Source of the DNA: Bisporella sp. PMI_857
Lineage: Eukaryota; Ascomycota; Leotiomycetes; Helotiales; Helotiaceae
Length of the DNA: 64,000 nucleotides
Direction of reading: 5' to 3'
Assembly (NCBI GenBank): GCA_021307315.1
Contig: JAJSPD010000103.1
Span: 62,001 to 126,000, forward strand
Shown: positions 35,708 to 46,298 of the stretch, one piece after another
Layout of the letters: the number at the start of each line of letters is the position of its first letter
Position numbering within the stretch: position 1 is the stretch's first letter
Notes under the pieces: generated by a model
The model's input: the letters and a program-made list of their open reading frames with translations, nothing else
The model's database searches: none
Told to the model about the DNA's origin: nothing
Made by a program: the position numbers and the translations under genes

Positions 35708-36052
35708 TGTACTAGGATATCTATATAGATAATGCTGCAAGTGCGGTTGAGCTAGAGTGAATACAAATAAATGTTATGATAACTTTGAGGAACGTTTTGG
35801 TGGGGGGATTCAATAGGGCACAGTGATCATTGTGATCCATGCGTCGGCTTTAAGATGTGGGATGTCCAAGAGAGTGCTAAATCCGATTGATCAAGACGTT
35901 ATGCAAGACAAGCAAGCATAAGGGGTGCAGGACAAGATAAGCGAGTTAAGTTAATGCAAGCATTCACGGTTCAGATGCATATATGCATATAAGGAGATCT
36001 ATATTGGACAAACATCGCTAAGTAACTAGTTTGGACAGAACAAGTTTATGGA
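35708..36052. other. Spacer between two minus-strand genes
   Basis: About 345 bp, presumably the promoter of the RGG gene and the 3' UTR of the CFEM-like gene. No further features were seen. Confidence 0.45.
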
Positions 36053-36892
36053 CTAAGGTTTTCTTTTGGCCTGGGGTCTGTCGTATACTTGGTCTACACC
36101 CTTCGAGGCTTCTAAATGAATAAATCCTATGCTGGTAGCCGTTGTCAACCAATTTAATGCATTCAGACACCAACCGGATGAGGCTAAAATATCAGATTGG
36201 TCTGGCATCCTACGTTGGATCCGACTTACTTCAATGTGATCCTCGGAAGGAGGAATACTCCTGTTCCGAGACCATCTTTGTAGTCTCAACACCCCATACC
36301 AGATAGCAATACATCCCGCAATTGCACCCGGCAAACCGACTCCGATACCAACTCCGAGACTTATCTTACTCTCCTGAGAAAGCCCCCCATCTCGGTGAGC
36401 GGATGGCTCAGGGGTTTGTGACGATGTAGGCGATGATGAAGGAGTTCCTGCTGGCGTTGAAACTGGTACCGATGTTTCGGATCTGCTGCCTGGTGTAGCG
36501 GAGGCGGTCGACATAGTACCTCCACTCCCTTCCGTCGCCGTCGTTCTTGCGCTGTTAATACGGCAGTAATCGCTAAGGATAGCCGTGGCAAGTGGTATCA
36601 GTGAAATTCCGCAATTATTGTAGCAGTATGTGCTGATGTTACTGGCGAGCTGGGACGACAGAACGCGATTATTGCAAATACAAGCAGCGGCATCAGGAAG
36701 ATCTGTTTCGGCGCAGCGTTCAGTCTTGAAAGTTTCTGAGGGTGTGATTGCGCATGCAGTTGCGCATGGGTTGATATTCAGAGCTGCCTGAAAGGCAGGC
36801 GTATCCTGCATTTTGATATCATCTGCGTGTATGAGAAGCAGGCAACAAATACAAATAGAAAGCAAAATGGTCAAAGTAATATTATATGCCAT
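36053..36892 (-). CDS. CFEM-like single-pass membrane protein
   Basis: Function unknown; CFEM proteins bind haem or act at the cell surface. About 279 residues from one exon. A signal peptide (1-23) is followed by an eight-cysteine domain (about 40-110) with CFEM-like spacing: NPCATAC, a lone Cys followed by an Asp, CIC, CYNNC and a final DYC. A Ser/Thr/Pro-rich linker (about 115-175) leads to one transmembrane helix (about 180-205, Gly-rich) and a basic cytosolic tail of about 70 residues. Loops between cysteines are a little longer than in textbook CFEM domains. The receptor-like layout (extracellular domain, helix, tail) suggests a surface sensor or adhesin. Confidence 0.78.
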   Translation of the reverse strand: MAYNITLTILLSICICCLLLIHADDIKMQDTPAFQAALNINPCATACAITPSETFKTERCAETDLPDAAACICNNRVLSSQLASNISTYCYNNCGISLIPLATAILSDYCRINSARTTATEGSGGTMSTASATPGSRSETSVPVSTPAGTPSSSPTSSQTPEPSAHRDGGLSQESKISLGVGIGVGLPGAIAGCIAIWYGVLRLQRWSRNRSIPPSEDHIEVSRIQRRMPDQSDILASSGWCLNALNWLTTATSIGFIHLEASKGVDQVYDRPQAKRKP

Positions 36893-37376
36893 TATTAGAT
36901 GTGTTGAAGACGAGAACGATGAACGTACTCAGACAATTGGGTAAACCAAGAATTTATGATGAAAAGACCGAAGGCAGCCGCATTAACAGAGAAAACAAAA
37001 AAACTATAAGTGAAGGTAACAGAGTCATTCTTGGTTTTAATTCCCCAATTCACCATTATCGCATCCCAATGTGCTCACAGAGGTCTGTGGCAAAATCCAG
37101 ATTTCGGTTAACAATCAACGAATTGAGCGCGAATTATCCATACTTTGTGGCTGGTTATGAAACAAGTCCCCCAAGATTACTACCACCACGAAAAACAAAA
37201 ACAAGAAATGGCCCAAATAATGGGACGTTGACAGCAGAGCAACAGAGACTGGGACAATCCATAGATGAGTAACAAGGCATGCCTTGAGGCGCCTATGTAC
37301 TCCGTTAAGTCTAAAAACTATGTACCGAAAACGGACGATCGAAGGGCTATCCTTGGAGCATATAATAACGCCATCA
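36893..37376. other. Spacer between CFEM-like and HAD genes
   Basis: About 484 bp. A plus-strand open frame (36886..37272) overlaps the CFEM start region and has no recognisable features, so I do not call it a gene. Confidence 0.45.
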
Positions 37377-38336
37377 TTATGAGTCACCAAAAGCAGCTTT
37401 TACAGCCTCAGCAAAGTCCCTTAAAGTGGTATAGGTAGCTGCAAGATTAACCTCCTTCTCCCAATCCGCGATTTTCCCGCCCATCGCAACCTCATTTCCT
37501 GCCCTCTTTATCCAAACACTTGGTGGCAAGCCGCTCTTCTTCGCTGGTACATGGTCGTGTATTAGGCTTTGAGCGACCTTCAGGATCTCCTCCTTCTTCG
37601 CGCCGAAGTCCTTTTTGGCATGCTCAACCAGGTAGGCGAAGTTCTTGACATTGGGCTTGTAGGAACCGATATCCTCGGCAGTATAAATGGCGTCAAATTT
37701 GACGCCGGCAAGAGGACCGGAGAGCGTTTGCGAGAATGAGGCTTTGTCGACATTGGAGAGGACGACGAGCTTGTAGTGCTTGGCGAGGTACTGCATCGCG
37801 GCGACTGTATCTGAAAATGCAGGCCACTGTCCAATGGTTGATCCGAAGGAGGTGGCGTCTTCTGTAGAAAACGGTATGGAATATGAGGTTGCCAGCAGGG
37901 AATAAATTTCTGCTAGAACTCTTGGATAGGAGAGGGTGGGATTCTCTTTTTGGATGGTGAGCTCGAGTTTGGTGTAGGCGCTGAGGAGGAATTTCCTGGT
38001 TTGTACTGGTACATTTTGAGATGGGTGGTTGGGATGCTCTAAGGGTAGTTTGTGAAGGATTGGAAGAAGTGCATCATATATGCCTGTTTCCCACTACAAA
38101 TATATTAGTATTTGATTGGACAGGTAGGATAACCGCACCTCAGGAACGCCCACACGTCTTTCTCTAGGCTATGAAGTCTTGTGGTGAATTCATTAAGTAG
38201 GACTACTACTTAAAATTTGACATGTCTTAGAAAATCATTTTTAACAAATGGGTAGAAAACATATTAGCCTTACATCTATTAGGGTCCCGTAGATATCAAA
38301 ACTTAGCACCTTAAATGCCTTTAGATCGAATGCCAT
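37377..38336 (-). CDS. HAD-superfamily hydrolase, haloacid dehalogenase type II-like
   Basis: A phosphatase- or dehalogenase-like enzyme; the substrate is unknown. Exon 1 38336..38274 ends LIYGTLID-like (the sequence reads SFDIYGTLID, with D14 as the expected nucleophile). A 180 bp intron (GTAAGG..TTGTAG) follows, then exon 2 38093..37377. The splice restores LIDWETGIYDALLP, matching the family. The product is about 259 residues. Further HAD motifs are VVLSNVD (motif II) and the lysine of GSYKPN (motif III). An acidic motif near IHDHVPAKKSG may contribute to motif IV. The intron is longer than others here, so an extra small exon cannot be excluded. Confidence 0.85.
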
Positions 38337-39116
38337 GATATTATGAAAGAATTGTTTGGAGAGGCCGACACCCAGAAGAAAAATAACAAAATAACAAGTA
38401 ATGGTACAAAATGACTTTAAGAACAGAATGAAAATCATATAGAGTAATCCCGAATGGGACAAGAACTTATGCTTTGCGGCGATAGGCGTGAGGGTGGGAT
38501 TTATAAGTACGTCACATGTTCTAGTTTTCAAGCGGAATGTGGAGTGCAAGGTGGAACTGGTGCACGGAGACACCATTCCACACCGACTGACTCTCCACAC
38601 GGCTATATGAAATCTTTCAACCCTGATTTTGCTCGGCTAAATTGTATCGCTCTATTCAAAGACAACTAGAGTTTTTATCGCCTAAGGCCTAACGCCTATG
38701 TAGTTGTTGTACCTATACCTCAGGCGATTAAAATAGTACTAACCATTTTCTCACCAAACCTAAAATCTAACGCCAAACCTGGCTAGCAGTAATCCAATCA
38801 CGCAATGATATTCACATAACGAAGTTGTTTTCATGTTCTGATATTCGTCTCTTAATTTCATATGTACAAGAAAGGGATGGGATGATAAGTAAGATTATGT
38901 CGAACGAAAGCCATGAGATCGAAAAGAAGTGAGACCAATTTTCCCCTATCCTGACTGGCAGAAGGTAATTATCTCGTTTGATGGTATCGTCCATAACATA
39001 ATTAACAAAGCCTTGAAGAGAAATCAAGAGGAAGCAATCCGAATACTCCATTTTCCCCGGCCCTATAAACCATTTCAAATCTAAACTCCAGTCAACCAAG
39101 ACGCCAAAAGACAAAA
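38337..39116. other. Intergenic region
   Basis: About 780 bp between the HAD start and the BYE1 stop. A 100-codon minus-strand frame (39114..38812) follows the BYE1 stop directly and has no ATG at its start; I treat it as 3' UTR. Confidence 0.45.
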
Positions 39117-41774
39117 TTATTGAGCGCCACTATTTTGATTCGTATTTGATGGTTGGCTTGGAGACTGATGCGATGGTGGTGGTTGCTGCATGCGTTGGTC
39201 AAGAATCTGACTAAGATGCGCCAGATCAGTGCGAGATCGTTCGTCGGTCTGCAAAATTTCCTTCACAACTTCCCACTCTAGTGGCCGCATCTGGAATGCC
39301 TGAGGCATGAGAAAGCCAACGGTAGGGGCATTTCTTAGATCTCCAAGAATCTGCGTGGCTATCCGTTCCCCTTCCTGCTGGTTGATATGCTGCAGCTGAG
39401 CTGGTGCTAGATCCTGCTGTGGTGGTGCAAGATTTGACTGGGCTGGAGTATGTGGCGGCTGGGAACTTGCAGGAAAAGACGCATTTTGGGGAGCAATAGG
39501 GGACATCGCGGGTATAGGGCCAGACAGCGATGGATTACGCATAGTAGGATGAGGTGGAACTGTTGGGGATGGCGCTTCGACTCCGTCATAGATGTGCTGG
39601 GGTGGAAACTCAGTCCGAACTACCAAAACCACTAACATCATCTCCTCACTCCGTGATTCAGATATCTTGTGGCCTTCAAGATTAATCAGAAAATCAGGAA
39701 AGGGATCGCCAGGTGCAAGTGGAACAAGGTATGTGTCACGGACATTACCAATTCCCTTATTGGTGAGTACTCCATATCGGGATTTGGTGTGGAAATAATC
39801 AAACATATCCTTGAATCCAGTCATATCTGCCTGAGAGCCAGCAGATGTGACGTGAACGATTACAACATCTGTAGGTGGACTGTATCGAAGGCTACAAAGA
39901 TATTCGTTGGCTTTGTCATGCGCAATACGACCAGCAATTCGAAGGTCTTTTTGAAGGATCTCGGACCACTTTAATTGTCTGCTTAAGGTCACGTCTGCAC
40001 CACCAACGTGCTTCGCAGAGCCGGTAAAAGTTGCTATTGAGTCCATGATCATGTTACCTCGCCAGACGAGCTCGGGATCATCGTCGTCCGCTGTTGGAGA
40101 GTAAGGAGGCGACTCGTCACCCTGTAGTAGTCTGTCAATGTCGGGATCTTCCTCAACAGGTTTCGGTTGAGGTACACTCTGGGTCGATTGCCGGCGAGCA
40201 TGCGAAGGTGGACCAGTGGGAGATTGGACATGTGAGTAAACGTTATTGATATCGAATTGTTGCTGTGTAGATTGTCTTCTGGCAGGTTGATTCTTGGTCT
40301 CAATGTTGAGTGGCTGTGAAGGAAGAGCATGGCGATTAGAATTATGGACGGGTAACGCACGGTACTCGGAAGAGTCAGAAAGCTCCATTTTGTTACCGGA
40401 TGAGCCCTCTCTGCTGGTCATGCTTGGCCGACGTGGAGCAGACATGGTGCTTTCTTCTGGAACACCAATGTTCTCCTCTCCAACGATCTCTTCACCTTTA
40501 TGAGTCTTGCGAATTCTGTGTGTATCTTCTTCGGTCAATAGAATCGATTGCTTATCCGCACGGGCCTTCATAGCCGCTGTTTCCTTCTTGAGGGCACTGC
40601 TCGCCATGTCATCTGAAGACAATACAGCCAAGCCTGCAGGAGTCAAGTTTCCGTTCAGGAGTTTGATGGTCAACTCTAAGTTGCTCTTCAGATTAGCTGA
40701 TATAGTGCGTGCTTGCTTCGACTGGGCGGTATGGTCGGGATGGGTCTTATAAATGGCTTCTGCAAGTCGAACAGAAAGTCGCTCGGATTTACCATCATAA
40801 GTGTCATCTTGAGCCAATCTGAAGCCGCTTTGCTTAGCAGCATCGGGAATTGATTTTTCCAAACTTTTCTTTATCAATTTTGCGAAGCCTTGGCGTGAGA
40901 CATCCAGTTCTTCTATGCGGGTAGGTCCATCAGACGGAGGCGTCTTCTCTTGAGGTGGACGGACGGCCGGTGCTGTGACTTTTCGGACTTTTGCTTGTGG
41001 TTCCTTATGTAAAGTTAGTGTCTAGCTAGTTTTCCAACCATTCAATGGACTAACCTTGGGCAATTCCTGAGATTCGTGTCTATCCTTGCGCTTTGTGCTC
41101 GACTTTGCTGGCGTTGCCTTCTTTGCCTCTGGTACAGGTGTTGACACTTTAGATGGGGGATTGGAGTTCCCATTCGCATGGTCGCTAGCTTTCTTACCAG
41201 TCTTTCCCTTTTTACCCTTTTTTGACTCTGCCGCTGCTTTTTTCTCCAAAATCAGAGCCCATTTTTTCTTTCTTGCTTCCCAGATTGGGATACCATTCTT
41301 CATGGCATCGAGGAGTTCCTTGTGAAAAACTGGGTCATGTTGCTCGCAGAGATAGCTGTCGGGTACCTCGTCCTCGAACGGGCTAATATCCATGCATGTA
41401 TTGTGTTGCCACACCTGACATTTGTCGCATGCGATCCAGGCGCCGTCTTCGTCTCCATTATCGGTTTCTGTTGCTCCACAGACACATCGAATCACTTCTT
41501 CTTCTTCCTCTGGTTCCTCCTCAACTACCTTTTTGCTGCCCTTCTTTGTGGTCTTCTTTTTGGTCTCTATTGGTTCATCTGCGAGGTCTATCTTAGAATG
41601 GTGGCCCTTGGTGGCACGCACCGATCTCCGGGGTTCATCTATGGTTCTAGTTAGCTGTGTCTGATGTGGGAGCGTTGTCGGGGCGATTGACTGTTGAAGG
41701 CAAAATGCTGCAGATTGCGCCACGCACTGCTTCTGCCGCCTTGATGTAATATAATGAAGGCACTTACCACCCAT
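39117..41774 (-). CDS. BYE1: Transcription factor Bye1-like (PHD, TFIIS central, SPOC)
   Basis: Bye1-type proteins bind RNA polymerase II and trimethylated H3K4 during elongation. Three exons: 41774..41768 (only ATGGGTG), 41638..41055 and 41003..39117, giving about 825 residues. The tiny first exon uses a perfect GTAAGT donor; joining to ATAG/ATGAACC gives MGDEPRRSVRATKG. The PHD finger is near residues 50-105 (CVCGATE, WIACDKCQVWQH, CEQH). The TFIIS central-type domain spans about 230-350 (SRQGFAKLIKKSLEKS, LTPAGLAVLSSDDMAS). The SPOC domain spans about 460-610 (VWRGNMIMDSIATF, LPLAPGDPFPDFL-like). The C-terminus is Gln/Pro-rich. Domain order matches the family. Confidence 0.9.
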
Positions 41775-42474
41775 GATGAATTGATATTGATGGCTCAATT
41801 TAGAATGGATTGCGATGCGTCACAAATCGTGTTGATGGGTGTTTACATGGAAGGGGAGAATGTCGAGATGATTAAGTCGCGTCTCATGCAATTTCACTGG
41901 CTTTACAGAAAAGCTATATTGCAGAGCAATAAGAGAGAGAAGGGATATCAAGGCTATCCAGATAGCAGAATACAAGTCCTCTCTGCCTGCCCGAGCTCCA
42001 GAAGCCAGAGATGATACTATACGTCGCGATCTTTGTCCCGAAAAGCGCGTTGCGCCAATGATGACTGGTTGTGCAGGAATATGATCCTGCGTGCACGGAT
42101 TAGACGATTGACTCTGGTGATATTATGCGCCTGCGATCAAGAGAGTTGTGGATTGTGTTGCGCAAACTTGGAGTGGTATAGGAGTGTTTGTGGTGTTGTT
42201 GAGGAAAGGTCCAGTAAAGGTGACGAGACCTTGGGTCTTGGATCTTTTGACTTGGTTCCTGCGGCAAAACTGGCAGCGGGGTTGACCCGAAGGTAGCTCT
42301 CCCAAACAGGTTTAGCGGAACACGTGATGATACCCGTACCTGAGAATTTCTCGAGCTTGAAGAGCCATAGCTCCCATAACTCAAATCAAATCAGAACACA
42401 GCACAGCTATTCCGCCAGCATACAGCAAGCAACACTGGTAATACGCTCTTTGCCCAGGGGTTTAGCAATTAGCC
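41775..42474. promoter_or_regulatory. Divergent promoter region of BYE1 and ZNF830-like genes
   Basis: This 700 bp region lies between opposing start codons. A minus-strand frame in it (42384..42100) begins without ATG and holds no known domain. I see no further supported features. Confidence 0.45.
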
Positions 42475-43332
42475 ATGGCAACGGACGTTCGATCACTTTT
42501 AAAGAACGAAAGAGCAGCTCGTCGAATCCAACACGAGTATGCTTCTTACTCAACAACGGGCTCGCTGCTATGCACTGCCTGCCACCTACAATTAAAGAGT
42601 GAGACGTTATGGGATGGGCATCTAAGGTCCGCTAGTCATATCACGCGTTTGCAAAAACTTCAACAGACTGAAAAGGCTTCTGAACCAACAACAGAAGGCA
42701 ACAAGAAAAAGAGGAAAGCTAGCGAAGGCGAGGACACAATACGCAAACGAACTAAAGCCGCCAATGGCCTACCAGAGGGCTTCTTTGATGAGTCTGCGAA
42801 AGCTCCCAAAGCTATTCCTACGCCGCCACTGCCTTCAAATGAAATGCAGATCCCCTCTCGGCCGGCCACACCCTTAAAGCCAGTAGAAGATATTCCTAAG
42901 AGACCTGATGTTGATGATGATGAATGGGCTGCATTTGAGGCAGATATCGCGAAGGCGGAAGCGGCTGCAAAAGCATACGAGGATGCTGTAATATCAGCTC
43001 CAGCTATGACAACTGCCGAATTGGCTGCTAAAGACAAAGAGGAAGAATACCAGAAGAGGAAAGAAAGGCAGGAAGCTGAACTGGAAGGGGACAAAGAAGA
43101 TGCGGCGCGAAAGCTTGAAGAAGAATTTGAGGAGATGGAGAGCCTGGAACAAAGGGTGCGGAAGCTGAGGGAGAAGAGAGAGGCGTTGCGGAAGGATGGT
43201 GCGAAGCAGCTGGTAACACCAGCTGTATCAGTAGTGGAGGACAATACTGCTGAGGCGGGAGATGATGAGAATGATAATGACGATGACGATGACGATGACG
43301 ATGATGAATGGGACGGGTTCAGGATGAAATGA
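42475..43332 (+). CDS. ZNF830/CCDC16-like zinc finger protein
   Basis: The animal relative (ZNF830) is associated with spliceosomes and the DNA damage response; the function in fungi is inferred only. A single exon encodes about 285 residues. The N-terminus (MATDVRSLLKNERAARRIQH) is typical. A single U1-like C2H2 finger follows (CTACHLQLKSETLWDGHLRSASH, residues about 33-55, given in part here). The middle has a nuclear-localisation-like KKKRKASEGE and a short DDDEWAAFEADI acidic motif, then a Glu/Lys coiled coil (about 185-245) and a C-terminal Asp run ending DEWDGFRMK. The length and layout agree with the family. Confidence 0.85.
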   Translation: MATDVRSLLKNERAARRIQHEYASYSTTGSLLCTACHLQLKSETLWDGHLRSASHITRLQKLQQTEKASEPTTEGNKKKRKASEGEDTIRKRTKAANGLPEGFFDESAKAPKAIPTPPLPSNEMQIPSRPATPLKPVEDIPKRPDVDDDEWAAFEADIAKAEAAAKAYEDAVISAPAMTTAELAAKDKEEEYQKRKERQEAELEGDKEDAARKLEEEFEEMESLEQRVRKLREKREALRKDGAKQLVTPAVSVVEDNTAEAGDDENDNDDDDDDDDDEWDGFRMK

Positions 43333-44038
43333 TGAGGGTATCGAGAAGCCGATGTTGCACAGTTCTTCTCGACATGTCACAACTCCTGAAGGTGTCTAAG
43401 CTCGCCTGACTGGGTCAGTTGTAGGCGAACGCAGCTGCCGTCGAGGGAGGCCACATATTACACTGGGTGCAAGTAACATGATTCTTGCCTTCTGCCTCCA
43501 TAGGTCACCATGGGACATATCAACCATACATGCCCTACGATGGATTAACTCCATGAAGCAGTGTGGCTAATGGTTTCTCACACTGCCCTGCTCCCAGGGA
43601 ATTATGTCAGCACTTCGTTGCAGATGGACGAGTTAGCACGTAGATATCATATTGTATAGGATAATATGCCTTCTCCAGAACCAGCTATACCCCCCACAAT
43701 TTTTGACATAGCTGGTGATGAGTATTTGATGCACATGATCATGGGCACAACGGTGCTCGGATCAGCAAGTCCACTATGGATATACAAATTCAATGAGATT
43801 CTGATATCTGCATGAGTCTTACAAGTGCTTGCCGCCAACCTTGCAGCAGTTCATGAAGCGATTATTGAATTCCACGAGCATTACACCTTTGAAATACCCC
43901 TTGGTTAATACATTCAGCCATATACAGTAAGAGTAATGCCTGCCATCCAGATTACAAAGTAATTTTAATCGCAAGCCTTGCTCCAAACAATCTCCTCGGG
44001 TTAATATTGTGCATCCCCAGCAGCCAAGTACTGGTATA
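43333..44038. other. Convergent spacer between ZNF830-like and P450 genes
   Basis: About 700 bp between two 3' ends. No gene, repeat or RNA was recognised. Confidence 0.45.
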
Positions 44039-45884
44039 CTATTCTCTTTGGTTAAACACCATAGGACAGTCATCCTCCACAATAATTAGCATCGCTTCAA
44101 CCAAAGAGATATAAGGCAAGGTGAACTCACCATTGGAAACAGCGTTGCGAAAACTTTAATCTCATCCGACCTGCTCGTTGCATGATGCGTCCAATCTACT
44201 TCTAATGTAGCCTTACCTATCATAGCCGTCATTGTAAGCTGCACATATTGCTGCGCGATACAGTTATGTGGTCCAGCGCCGAACACCAACCAGTTTCTGC
44301 TTTTGTCAGCCGCATCCCCTGAGATCCACCGATCAGGATCAAATTCGTCTGGACGAGGGTAGACCTCAGGATCGTGAAGTGCGGGCCAACAGGATGGAAC
44401 GACCATTGCGCCTTTGGGGACAGTATATGATGATGTTATGGGGAAGGGCTTCTTAGCTTCGTAAGGGACAAAGATGACCGGTGGACTGTCATGAATGTCA
44501 GTGTAAGTAACACCATAGAACATTCCAGTATCGGATATCTCACTCAATTGAAGACTTACCGGTAACGAAGGACCTCCTTCACGACGGCATTGGTATAGGT
44601 CATCGACTCCAGAATCTCAAGTGTAAGAGGTGCCTTCAGATTCCCATTCCTAGCTTGGATATTCTCTTGCCGAATGCGCTCAAGAACCTCCGGTCGCTGA
44701 GCGGTAATCTGAAAAAGCCAAGTCGTAGCACTACTTGAGGCGTCTTGCGATGCAAAAAGAAATGTAAACATCACTTGGCCAATTTCGAAGTCTGTGAACT
44801 GACGGACTAACACGGCCGGTTTCTCAACGCCTATCTCGCCTGCGGCAAGTTTGTCAAGATAAGAACTTGACTCCATCATATTCAAGATCCAGCGATCAAT
44901 GATGCAAGTGGGTTCACCACCAGCTGCCATGTTTGCTTTGCTAGCAGCTGCACATCTCGCGAACTCTTTGAGAGCACCATCCGCAGCTCGCTTTCCTAGC
45001 CATACTTTTGTGTAGGGAACGTACATAGAGAGAGGGATGTTGACCAGCTCGAGCGCTGCTGTGATGCAATAGAAATCGTCCGCGATCTTTTGCACAGCTT
45101 CATCAGAGATATAATTGCCGCAGAACGTGCGACAGGATAGCGCACAGTTGATCTCTCGGAACTGCCCCATGAATGGCATTGGCTTTCCCCCATTTCCCTC
45201 ACTAGCAGATACAAACCTGCCAAAGTATTCTGACCACACTTTCTCCTGGGTGGGCAGATAGCACTCCAGTGACTTGCGTGTGAAGAGTCCATTCAAGCCT
45301 TTCCTGAAGTCAACATGCTTCTTTCCATCCAGAAAGACCCAAGCTGATGCACCGATTATGGTTTCTGCTACTGGAACTATGCAGGGCTTCACAAAGGCGT
45401 TTGCGTTGAATGTTTTGCGAGTTAGATCACGGTCGGAGACCAACACCACGAACCTGAGTGGAAATCTTGTTAGCAATTGGAGCGACTGTGTGATTAGGAG
45501 AGCCGACTTACTTATGGAAAACGGAAACACAACTTAGGGCTCCGCTTGCCCATTGAGCTTCATATGCTTCAAATTTTGGATAGATTGCTCGAATGAATGG
45601 TCCTATAAATGGAATTTTGAAAGTCGGTCCTGCAATCGAGCCTTTTCGTCTGAGGTACATAGCTTGGCTCAAGTCAATACTTGGCACTAGTCCGACATAT
45701 CTCATTGCAGAGAAGGTAACGTACATTGATCGTAGGCTATCAGAAGGACGAGAATTGTTGTCGCAAGCTGACACCAATTCATCCCTAGTGGTAATCTATT
45801 ACTCATTGTTGATGGCCATCCATGATGCGGAACTGAGTTATCCATCACCCCATCGCCTATACTTTCATTTCTGACCAAGTTCAT
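44039..45884 (-). CDS. ERG5: Cytochrome P450 of the CYP61 (sterol C-22 desaturase) family
   Basis: CYP61 introduces the C22-C23 double bond of ergosterol in the ER. Five exons: 45884..45725, 45662..45512, 45453..44560, 44485..44131 and 44074..44039, about 531 residues, the family's usual length. All four junctions restore family sequence (for example RRKGSIAGPTF, FHKFVVLVSDRD, LRYRPPVIF, FPMDDCPMVF). An N-terminal membrane anchor is TTILVLLIAYDQ. The helix I segment is SQDASSSATTWLF, the ExxR motif is EVLR, and the haem loop is FGAGPHNCIAQQ, with Ala where P450s usually have Gly after the cysteine. The start among several in-frame ATGs is uncertain. A Zn2Cys6 gene lies just upstream. It may be the only ERG5 or an extra copy. 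Confidence 0.9.
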
Positions 45885-46298
45885 ATTAAAGATAGATTCT
45901 GGTGCTTCAAATTGTAAAGAAAACTCGTAGAAACCCTTGAAGCATGTTCGCATAATGTAGACAGGAGCAACATCTTATAACCATAGCTCAATGATCAAGC
46001 CTACTGCTAGATTTCCAGCACCACCACGACTCATCGGATATAGCCCAAATCATGCCGAGCTGAACACAAAAATAATTCCTTGGGCAGCCCAATAAGATCT
46101 CTTTCTTGAGGTCACAACAGTGTCCTTGGCGATAGAAAGAGGACTAAACCCCTAAGATGATCTGCACAGGGGTCGATGGCCCACATTTGCGGACAACCAC
46201 TCACTAAGCCATCGTAAGATTCTGCAGAGGCCATTGTCTGACTCTTCCGTATCTTCCTAATAGTACTAGACTCCGACATCATGAGTATCAAGAATCGT
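45885..46298. other. Spacer between Zn2Cys6 and P450 genes
   Basis: About 410 bp on the same strand, presumably the P450 promoter. No palindromic CGG pair was noted by eye, though I did not search exhaustively. Confidence 0.4.

Noticed and set aside
36886..37272. Plus-strand open frame of 128 codons
   Set aside because: It overlaps the start of the CFEM-like gene on the other strand and has no recognisable feature.
38812..39114. Minus-strand frame of 100 codons after BYE1
   Set aside because: It starts with a non-ATG codon directly after the BYE1 stop, so it is most likely 3' UTR.
42100..42384. Minus-strand frame between BYE1 and the ZNF830-like gene
   Set aside because: It starts with a non-ATG codon and has no domain. 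It lies in a divergent promoter region. A possible small exon could not be supported.
42660..43244. Long minus-strand frame rich in Ser
   Set aside because: It is the antisense shadow of the Glu/Lys-rich coding sequence of the ZNF830-like gene.
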